Of a stretch of 64,000 nucleotides of DNA, positions 48,986-60,900 are shown piece after piece. The number at the start of each line of letters is the position of its first letter. The stretch's first letter is position 1. The stretch comes from Amaurobius ferox (taxonomy: Eukaryota > Arthropoda > Arachnida > Araneae > Amaurobiidae): contig OX578145.1 of assembly GCA_951213105.1 (NCBI GenBank), forward strand, positions 118,899,239-118,963,238. The letters run 5' to 3'. The notes under the pieces were generated by a model. That model was not told the DNA's origin and ran no database searches. It saw only the letters and a program-made list of their open reading frames with translations. The position numbers were made by a program, and so were the translations under genes.

Positions 48986-51900
48986 ATGTAATAGTTGTAA
49001 AAATCATGCGGAGATAATCTAGGGAAAAGACATTTTACACATTACTAAAATCTACTTACATTCATAAATTATACTTAGTTACATAAGCCGAGCTCCATAT
49101 CGTTGACCTGCTCGTACAAAATCTCAATGCAGTCTGTGGTTGTTCACATAATGTACAGTTACATCGGAGGAGGAGGGATAGGGTGGTATGGGAAAGATGG
49201 TGTCTTCACGTTCATTAGACTTTAAAAATGTGATTGGGAAGCAGTTTCATATGAGAAAGCTTACGTAGAGGTTAAGATTAATGACCATATATGGTATGGT
49301 CGAGGAAAAGAGGAAGTGCTGGCAGACTTTGTTAATATTAGTGGCATGGGATAGAATTTAGTATAGTTGCAATATGTGCTGGACATGAAATAGGATTTTG
49401 GAATAATAATTATGAAAGGAAAGGGCACTTTATTGGAAAAGGCTTAAAATTTCTGTATCATATATATATACATATTAGAAAAATATAATAATAATAATAA
49501 CTAATTCCAAGTAATCATGAAATATTAAAATTACCAAAGCAGTCAAACCACGGCCGCAATGCCTATAATAGAAATGAACAGCACCGGCCCAATTTTGAAA
49601 ATTAACCATAATTAAATTCCTCTTCAGAATTAAAATCCTCTAATGAAATGACTGCTTTTATTGAAGTTAAATATGCATACAGCTCATACACAGGTAATGA
49701 AATGATTACAAAATCAAGGCCGCAGGACCCATCAATGGTTAGCAATTACACATGGAATTTTCAAATCAGTAATTGGTGAAACCCCCTTGGCAACAATACA
49801 TGCTTGTATACATCTAGGTAAGGAGTGATAAAGTTTCCTAATGTCATCCTGCGATAAATTCTGCCAGACATTCCTCAATTTTTGCTCCAGATTTGCTACA
49901 TTTCCAGATGCCCAAATCTGGTGGCCTAGCATGTCCCATACATGCTCGATTAGCGAAAGGTCTGGTGACCTTGCTGGCTAAGGAACAGTATCAACAACAT
50001 GGAGACAATCCACAGATATGCGAGCCATATGTGGCATGGAATTATCTTGTTGGAAAATAGCCCCAGAATGACGTGCCATGAAGGGTAATGCAAACGGCCA
50101 CAGGATTTCATCAGCATATCATTGAGCTGTTAAAGTTGTATGCAGGGTGACTAGGGGTGACCTGCTGTCGCAAGAGATAGCACCCCACACCATCATACCA
50201 AGGGCAAAGACTGATTGGGATCGCTGACCCTGGCACCTCCACACATGTACACGACAGTCATCTGCTGAAAGACTGAAACATGATTCATCACTGAACACTA
50301 TACGATGCCTGTTTGCTGGCAGCCATGATGCTCAGTTATGACTCTGTTGATGCTGTGGGGTTATGGACAGACATCTTAAAGGCCACCGTGAGTGTTACCC
50401 CACCTCAGCCAAGCTCCGTGAGATGGTGGAAGGTACCACAGGTGGTATGGAAGAGGCTGTAGCACGTTGGATTGAGAAACAATGATGCTGTTGCGCCAGT
50501 TCGGGCCTGTCGCACAATCATCCGATCTTGCCTCACATTCGTGCACCTTGGCCTTTCAGAGCCTTCATTCCGCTAATGAGTTCCTTGCAGCAACCATTGC
50601 TGTCAGCATGTTTTCACAGTAGTGTCCGTTCAGTGCAGGTAACGGCCTATTGCTCGGTATGATCAGCCAGCCAGCTTCACACATCCTAACTATATGACCA
50701 TGTTCAAACTCATCTAATTGCTTATAAGATCTTCAGCAACATTGTAATGACATTATTGGTTGTGTCTCCATGGAACTGCAATGCCGATAACGAGCAAAGA
50801 TAAACCATCCACATTTTTAACCTGTTTTATAGGATGCTCGTTGCACAGTAGAAACGCTCGCTATGACCGAAACTAACATTCATTGGCCTTGCAAATTTAA
50901 TTATTTGAATACTTGGTATAAAGGAATTTGCATGTGAAATTTCAAGATGATTAGATTATTTTTTGGAGTGCTTCATTTTTTTTTGCAAAAGAGTGTATAT
51001 TATTTTTCCTTCTAATAACTAATTTTGATAGAGTGTTATTCTTTCAGCTTAGCTTCTGAAAAATCTCGCAAAATTGTCATATCCTTTGATTCAGGGTTGC
51101 AAGTGAGAGGGGATGTCTTCATTAAATGTTATCACAAAAGCAGCCGTCCTCTTGCAAGGTATGCAATTTTTCAACTACAGTTCCACACTTGCACCATTGA
51201 ATCGGACCATTTGACTTTTGAAAGGAGTGAACTCGACTGTGCTAATATAGGTAAGTAAACTCTTTTTAGATTTTAAAATATACTGTTTTAATTTAAAAAT
51301 CCCAAATATAAAAGTTTTAGGGTTGTAGATTGGTTTATATTGATTATGTGATGCAATTGTGCCAAATAGTACTAAAAAGAAAATATATTCCTACCCTTAG
51401 TTTTTGGTAGGGACTTAAGGTACATCAAGGTGCTGAAATAAATTAAGACAATTATAGAACTGTAAAAATATATTTTGTTCATATGCCAAAGCATAAAACT
51501 AATACAAAATATTATAAGGTACGTCAAGGTGCTGAAATAAATAGACAATTTTAAAACTGTAAAAATATATTTTGTCCATTTGTCAAAGTATAAAAATAAT
51601 ACAAAATATTATAATATGCATAGAATGATAGCAGTGATTGTGAGAAAAAGTTATAACCAGAACAAATTTTATTTGTTTCTTTTATGGTGGTTCATTTTTT
51701 ACTTCAATTGAATTCTCGCAACAGTATGAACATTAGAAACATCTGTCTATATAGCAGGTCTTACTTGAAAGCTGTGTTTCTGTTTTCTCTTGCAATTTTT
51801 AATTGGTTCTTTCAAAATTCCATAAATAAGCTTTATTGTTATGTGTCTCCCCAAAACTAGGATCAATTAAGACCATCCCATAGGTTTCTTTGTTTCACAT

Positions 51901-54900
51901 AGAACCTTTTTACTTTGTTTAAATTTCAAATTCATTTCACTGCACTTCAATCATTAATGCACCTGCATTTTAGTAATATGAAAATATCACCATAACAACA
52001 GAAGTTGAGGTACATAATGCAATAGTGAAAACAAAGCTGAAATAAAAAAAAAAAGTCTGTAAAACTAGTTGAAATAGATTTAGATATTTGAAAAAATGTT
52101 TGCCATGGGATATAGGTACACTAGTTCATGAATAAATGTTGCTTTTATTAAAAATGGATTTGATTTATTAGATAAACTAACACTACCCAAGGATAATTTT
52201 TAATTGATTTTAAAGATATATTTTAATTATAAATGGCTGCTGCATTACCTGAAAAATATGAAAAACCTGCAACATTATATTGTTTTCCTTTTTATATAAT
52301 TTCAATTATCCTACATTGTGTTTGAAATAATTGTGCTTGGAATTAGCATAAGTATTAATAGCACAGATAATTTGAAGTAGAAAATTCTGGTTAGAATGCT
52401 CTATGACATTCAAAATGCTGAATCCACAGATTTAAAGAAATTTCAAAATAACTTAATCAGCAATGATTGATGATGAAAATTACTGAATTAATATTAGCCG
52501 CAGTCTGATTCTGCAATGAGAATGTTATACATTATTGATATTGTTGGTCAGAAAAAAGGAGTAGTAAATGGTGTGGGAGCGAGAATCATTTGTGGTAATT
52601 AATTTTTACAATGGCACATGGCCTAGAGAAATATGATTTTAAAATAAAGATTTAATTTAGAAAAAGGATTTACTTTTAAGGGAGGTTCAAAATTAGATAT
52701 CATATATCATAAAATAATTTATTTTATTCCTTATTGAGAATTTATATTTAATATAATTTCTCCATAGAACATTATTTAGACAGACAAGCTAACTCCCTTT
52801 AGTATGACTAGATCCATCTCTCATTTTTTTGTTAAAATTCCCTTGCTTTTGCTTTGCTGCAGTTTGAATTTACTTGATATTCCATTCAGATTCTAGGTTT
52901 CCACCAGCGGGGAAAGTTGAATTACTCTTTTCATACCACAGAGAAGACTTCCGAGGTATTATTACAATTAAAACTAATTGCAAATATTCAAATAATGCTG
53001 CTTATTTTAAAAATACTATAAATATAACAACATACACTCTATAGGAAATGGATCCATTCAAGAATCTGTTCTACCAGTCGAGAGTGCACATGATCCTCTT
53101 GTAAAATATGACTCTTATGAAAATGTTGATTCGATACCAGAAGACAGTATGGATGGTAAGCATGTTCTATTTGTTTTTTAATGAACTAGCTGATCATATT
53201 AAATAATATACAAATTCTAGGCCTATATGTGTATGGGGTTAATGGACTAATTTTTGTGAAAATGTCCTTTTATTTTCAACTAGCCGCCTTTGACGACCAG
53301 CCTGTTCGCTTCCCTTGAAAATTCTGACCATGTCAAACTCACTAGCATAATAACCCCATGGAGTTAACAAAGTTTGTTTTAGTTTAATGATGTTAAAACT
53401 AATAATGAAATTTTAAGATGAAAAATAATGTTCTAGGGGGTTTTTGAAAATTGATTTGTAAAGTGAATTTATTCTAATGTTTGTGAACTGTGAGATTCTG
53501 AGGATTTCTGTACCTGTAACCCTAGGAAAGGGATCCCTTTGATGTGTACCCACAGCCGGGATCAGCGCTCCTATGTTTTTTATTGAGGTATGCTCCTCTA
53601 TTTTTTGTTTTACATAAATGAAATTGTATCCGTTTGTCTGCATTTTTAGTATTGCATCGCAAATGACATGAAAGTAATTTTGAGACTGATAATGTTGAAT
53701 GTGAATTTAGTAAGAAATAACGATGCTGCTTTAACGATGCTGCTCAGAGAAAAAAAAAATTTTTTTTTAAAGATTGTCTCCACCACCACCCTATGCATAA
53801 ATGCACCACGACAATCTCCATAACTTTCTTTTTATTTATTTTTTTATTTCTCCAGTGTTTAAATTTTTTAATTATGGTTAAAACCATTATCTAATGTATG
53901 CAATACATCACCACAATTCAATCATTTAAATTGTATAATGACCTTATGCTAAGCTCCTAATTCCATCATTTAAAATATGACATTTATCATCATAAGTGGT
54001 TAATCCCATTATGAAAAGTAATTTATTTCGAAAATAATTTTTTATTCCAATAAAATGGATGAATAATTTATTCCAATAAAATGGATGGTTTGTTTTAGTT
54101 TAATGACGTTAACACTAACAATTAAATTTTAAGATGAAAAATAATGTATTCCAAAAACAAAAACATTCATTATTTAAGTTTGTATATATTAAAAGCTTTT
54201 TTGTTTTTAATAAACACAACGAAACAAAATTATAAACATCCATAATACCAATAGTCCACTGTTAAAATAAATTCTTAAACTGAATAGAATCTTTACAAAT
54301 TAAACAAAAATCTAAATACAATTCTAGAATAGAAGTCAAAAATAGTCCCTGTTTAAATAAGAACAATACACTATAAACACAAGAAATAAAATACACTATA
54401 AACGTGTAAATACACTTAATACGTAATGTTATAAAAAGAGAAAGAGAAGTTTATGTTCTTAAAAGAACAATAATGAAGTAAAATAAATTCTTATCTTGAT
54501 GCAGATAAACCGCTCTAAAGAAACTGCTAACACAACAAAGTAAAAGGTTTGGATTGAGTTGTAAGAAAAAATGACGTTTTTAAAAAATGAATAAATGTAT
54601 TTCAAGCAAATTGAAACTTAAAATGAAAAGTAATTTATTTCGAAAATAATAATTTATTCCAATAAAATGGATGAATAATTTATTCAAATAAAGTGGATGG
54701 TTTGTTTTAGTTTAATGACGTACGAGGCATGTTTTTTAAGTAAGTACCGTTTTGGAATTAAAAAAATATGTGCAAAGATATCGCAATAATTTTATTTCTA
54801 CATGAAAGCCTGTACCTTAATCTACTTTTCTACATAATTTCCGTGAATATTGAGGCACTTGTCATAACGTGGCACCAGTTTTTGAATACCCTCCTCATAA

Positions 54901-57900
54901 AATTCTGCCGCCTGACTTGTTAACCACTGTATCACAACTGTTTTGACTTCGTTATCGTCTTGAAGACGCTGACCACCCAGGTGTTTCTTCAAGTGCAGGA
55001 ACAAATGGTAGTCTGGGCGCCAGATCAGGGCTGTATGGAGGATGATCTAGAGTTTCCCATTTAAAAGATTTGATGAGATCTTTGGTCCGATTAGCCACAT
55101 GTGGACGGGCATTGTCATGCAGCAAAACGATACCCTTACTCAACTTGCCACGTCTTTTGTTCTGGATTGCACGACGCAGATTGTTCAATGTCTCACAATA
55201 AGACGCTGCATTGATTGTCTCATTACGAGGCAGAAACTCCACTAGCAATACTCCTTTTTTGTCCCAAAAAACTGTGCACATGATTTTCCGGGCAGAAATT
55301 GTTTGCTTAAACTTCACTCTTTTGGGTGATGATGAATGTCGCCATTCCATGGATTGTTGTTTTGATTCTGGTGTGACGTAGGCCACCCATGTTTCGTCAC
55401 TAGTAACAATTTGGTCTAAAAAATCTTCACCTTCATTGTGGTACCGCTCAAGGAAAGTCAATGCACTGCCTAAACGTTGGGTTTTGTGCAAATCCGTCAA
55501 CATTTTTGGAACCCAACGTGAACACAATTTCCGGTAATTCAAGTTCTCGGTCACAATGCGATACAAAACACTACGAGAATATTGAGGAAACCAGTCGCAC
55601 ATTGATGAAATTGTAAAGCGTCTGTTTTCTCTCACCTTTTCTTCCACTTTCTGCACCAAATCTTCATTAAAGACCGAAGGACGCCCACTCCGTTCTTCAT
55701 CATGCACATCTGTGCGGCCATCTTTAAATGCTCTCACCCATTTCCTTACCATTCCATCACTCATAATGTTTTGTCCGTAAACTTCACAGATCTCACGATG
55801 AATATCGATCGGTTTTACGCCTTTAGCACTAAGAAATCGTATAACAGCCCGTACTTCACAATCGGCGGGACTCACGATAGTCGGAGGCATCTTAAACACT
55901 CAGTAAACAACGTATACAATGAAGAATCAGACTGTAATGGCGTCAGTGCGTAGACAAGAGATGTAGGTAACCAGCGCGCATGCGCGGAACGCCGACCGTA
56001 GCGCTGCGGCGGCGGAATCGCAAAACGGTACTTACATAAAAAACATGCCTCGTACATTCATTATTTGGCAGGCACAAATATCGAATGTTCCATTTCGCTA
56101 TGCGTAAGAACCATGATGTCAGAACCTTGTCAGAATCTCACCTACCTACCCTCCACCATAGAAACACTGTGCATCTGAGCATGCATGTGGGTGAAAAATC
56201 GATCCCTTCTTTCGTGGTTTGGCCGAAAAATTGAAAATCATTACTTTCTTAAAATCCGGATCGTGCAGCTACTTTTTCTTATTTCTCGACCAGATTGGGC
56301 TTGTAAGAAAGCCTGATCTTTGAGCTTTCTAAAAATGTAAATTATTAGTCAAAATTGTTGGTACTTTTCCTTACGCGAGGATTTAAAAACGAAAGTTATT
56401 TTTTTTTTTAGCCGAAAGTGTCTTTTGTTTTAAAATCTTTAAAAAATATTAGAATTTGTCTCTGAGATTTGAAATTGATATATTTGTACTTGCAATTGTC
56501 TGCTCTTTCCGGTCGTGTGATTTGTTTTTTCTATGACGTCTGGATGGTGGAGGAAAAAGGGGAAAAAGTGGTCGAAATCGCATAAAACATTAAATAACAA
56601 AAAAAAAATAATTCAAATTTTAAAAATATGTTTTTTTTGTGTCACCTTCCGTAAAGTTTATCTCGAGCAATTATCAAGCTTCTAACCTTTGGATTATTAA
56701 ATGTTTCTTAAACAACAATACTGCGATCACCACACTCAAACTTGGTGGTATATCCATCACACAATTTGTAAAATTTTCAAACCACCCCATATACTTTTTC
56801 GACAGATCCTCCGAATTAGATAGATAAAATTAATCTTAAATATATAGATGTTCTTTTATCAATTCTGGCAAATTAACTATAGTATCACTAGACAGAAAAT
56901 GCTCAAAATACAGCAAACTCTTGCTAATCTGCATATCTTTTACACTGAGAGATGTCAGATTAGAGGGGCATGCCAGATTACTGAGTGCATGAAAGACTTT
57001 AGTTTATTTTTTTATTAAATTTAATTATTTAATTTACTGTATTTAGTATTTAAACAAACATAAATAAGAGACAATCATAATAAGAGTAAAAAAAAAACAG
57101 GATCAGTACATACCATACTGTTTCATTTATTTATCTCAGTGCAGTCACTCTAAGTGACTGTACTGAGATATGTAAATGAGACTGTTACATGGTAAATATG
57201 TAACATTGTAAGTTGTGGAGGGATTACAATATATAAAAGATGGTCCCTGTGTTACTTTCACAATAAGTATATGATTTCCCAGAAGAACACCTGCAAAGGA
57301 AGTCAGAACAAAGCTTCTTCGACTCTGTTAACAGAGACGATTCTATTACTGAGGGGCCACAGTAGGGCACCTTGGAAAGAGCTGACCTCTTGATCGCCAC
57401 TGGTCGCACGTGCGCCTGGGCGTTTTGGACCAGCTGGTACGTATTAATTCTCGGGTGTTAACCAACCCTCCGAAATGACAGCACCCAATAACTGAGATGT
57501 AATTAGATGCAATGAAAATATGCAGGGGCTACAGTGTCAGGCCAATGACAACCAGGGGCATAGTCCTTGTAGGAGGTGACAATTTTCGGATGTCGAGAGA
57601 GAGTGAGTTTTTTGAGAGAGTTCGGAACACTTGTGATTTTTGATTTCGAGAGGAGAAGTGTCCTCTGACCATGGTCCAGATAATGGGCACCCAACTTCAT
57701 TCCGACACAATGACGAACTATCCCACGGGATATCAAGGTATGCCATGCATGTATTTTTACATACAGTTTTGATGACACGAATTTCCTGCTCTCTCTCTCG
57801 ACATTTGATGAGCATTCACATTTAAAATAATTGTCTATTGTGTACATTACTTCATTTATATTTTAAGGTAGTATATGTTTAAATAAAGAACTAACTTTAA

Positions 57901-60900
57901 TCTTATTGAAATTTAATCGTAATGGACTTTAATTGTATGTTTTAAATAATGATAATTATAAGAGAAGTTCTTGTGGAACGCAACAAATATTGTAGAATAA
58001 CTTTGCAGAGATGTTTGGAGTTAAAATGTTTGGAGTTGAATATTTTCTTACTATTATAACCATTTTGTAAATAAACTTGTTATCGTTTTATATTATGTTC
58101 ACTGTCCTCATTATCCATTAACATTTTATTAATTGATTTATATGTATTTATGTTCGACATGGCCAATGTCGAGATTCACTTTTATGGGGAGAATTTATAA
58201 TACTTGTGTCCTGACTGGACATGTGGCGAAAGATCCATGCATCAGAGACAATAAAGCGGCATCGTGACTCATAATGTCACTTCATTTTTCTTGCTTGGAC
58301 GGAATCCTGCATCTTTTACATCATGGCCGACAATTGAGAAGGCGTATTATTAAGAACCGGATTAGAGTCTACTGTTGTAAAAATCACGCCATTTATAAAA
58401 GCTTTCATATGCCGTATTTAAAAATTACCTGTACTTAAAAATTGGAGAGGAGCTTAACAATTAAGTAACTTTTTTAATTTTTCTCACTTTTTAATACTCT
58501 GAATACTGAATACATTATTTAAATTCCACAAATTTTCTTTAAAACTCTTTAAATAAAGCCTTACAATCGACATAAGTAGAAAATTATAAAAATTGAAACC
58601 CTGATATACTTCATTTTCAATAATAAAAAAAAATGTCAATAATATTGTTTTTTCTTTCCATAGATGTTGGTTTTCTTGAAGGTGATTTCAGTGGTGAGTG
58701 GATATATTTTGTTAATAATATTTTTGCATTGCATTATTTAATAAATATAATTTTTCATTAAAATTTGAATTAATAAATTGTTTTACAGTTTGCATTTGAT
58801 GTTACTTATGCTAATTTTTAATCCAAATATCTAAAATTTGAAAGACTCAATTGCTTTTAAAATATATATTTTACTCCCTGTGAGTGGGAGTTTCATATAG
58901 TCTATTTCTGATTTTTTTTAAACATATTACAAATTTTAAGATAACTATATTTATTTACTTAAAATTTATTATTTATTGAAGGTCTTCACCCCCCCCCCCT
59001 CTAACCTCCTTGCTTGTTACACTCACCAACCCCATTTTTGAAATGTACACATCTAATTCCAAAAACAATAAATACATGTTATTCTTAATATTTGTCTGCT
59101 ATTATCAATCAATACTGAATTGAATACTATGAAGTATGTTGTGCAGTTGTACATGCACCTATAATTATGATTCTATTTGTGTATTGAAAATATCACGTAA
59201 TTTAAACTTATCTGAGGTGGGCAGCACATAGCTTTCCCTACATAATGCAATCGCTTTACTTCTTTCACCACAGTGGAACAATGATGTACAAGACCCACTG
59301 TACAATATATTTGTCACTGAATTACATCACATAAGTCGAAATGTAGCAGTTTTGACAACTTATTAGTCTAAACAGAATGACTTATTGATACTTCTGTGCA
59401 AAAATCCCCACCAAAATGCAATTGATATTTAATTAATATCTCGTGAAATAAATGACTATTGGCAAATTCTTCGGCTTCAAAATACAAAACTATTACAAAA
59501 AGTACTTTTTCTTGTGAATGGAATGAACTAGCTCCACGAGAATGATATTAACAGATCTGTTACATAATAACATTGTTGCGAGGTGAACACCTCACGTTCG
59601 ATTTGAACGCTAAAATACTTAAAAATGTTCCAGGAACATTAAGATATTGCCGTGTAAGATCGCAAGTGGTTTAAAACTGAAAATTAAGAAATAATTAATA
59701 AGATTGGAATGAGGACACGGATTAGATTTTATGAATAAGAAAAAAAACAAGTTTATTTACAAAATTAACATTTAAAAATAAAAACATGAAGAAGTTTTGC
59801 TCAAAACACATGAGCTTGAAAGTTACTCCCTTAAAGTACGAAGACATAGCAAAGTATCAAAAACATCATAAAACCTCTTAAAATTAATTCTATTTGAAAA
59901 AAATCCCAAATACATCATAAATCTTTGGCGTGTCGAAGAAAACATTAATTTCCTTAAGAAGCAATAATTGAGAGAGGAGAAATTCAAGATCTAAGTAAAT
60001 GCATGAAATCCAATAGGCCTACCTTCGGCTCTGGGTCCAGCAAGGGCTCGGCTGCGATGACATCTTGGAGTTCGGAAGGAGCATCCTTTTGCTCCGTCAA
60101 CTATTAAAACAACCTCACTCCACAAAATTTCAAAAGGCACTCTCGATTTCTTTTTTCTGACAAAAACTCTCTCCAAAAACTTGTAATTTGAAGTCTCCTC
60201 CCTCTCAAATATTATTTGTTGACAGGATTTAAGCCCCCTAAATATTACTGGTGGACACTTGGCTTCCACTCTCAGTGGCCAGTCCATGACAGCAGGGCTT
60301 GCCCACTAGCCCCTGAATTATCGCTTGCAGGTGGCCAGGAGTCCCAGCTCCCGTGCGAACCTCTGGGCTTAATTGCGCCCCCAACGACCGCTTTCCCCCC
60401 GTTCTGTCTTCCTCTTGTGTAAGACCACCCAGGCAGCTCCACTGACCCTCTCCTTTGCAGGTGGCCAGAGGGGGACCCTATACATATTTGTACCAGGGCT
60501 AGGGACCGTCATTTGCAGGTCGCCTTCTTCTCCAAAATTTCACAATGTCACATATTTTGGAAATCACCATGTGACAAACATGTAGTAAACGAGTGTTTTC
60601 AAATATGACTTTACAAGGCATCAATCATCAATTCAGCTTTTAACACACAAAACATAAATTTTCTTTACAATTTCATAATTATTTTCCATAATTTGGCTTC
60701 TTAAAGCCTTCAATATGCTCACAAGTTCATTCAGTTTCACTTTCATTTCAGACAATATACAGTTCATCTACATTTGTACATGTTACGCTGTCACTGCATC
60801 ATCAGCAAATCTGTAACATACTGCATATGAAAAATGAACGTATTTGATGATACTTACTATTTTTTTTAATTTTATGTAATATTTTTGATAAATTTTTTTG

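Noticed and set aside
54952..55899. Host gene of 315 codons
   Set aside because: It is a mariner transposase inside an element with inverted ends and TA duplications.
57503..57847. 114- and 92-codon minus frames
   Set aside because: They overlap each other inside solo LTR 1 and match no retroelement protein that I recognise.
60216..60585. GC-rich open frames as a gene or CpG-island promoter
   Set aside because: The GC-rich part lies entirely inside solo LTR 2 and belongs to the LTR.
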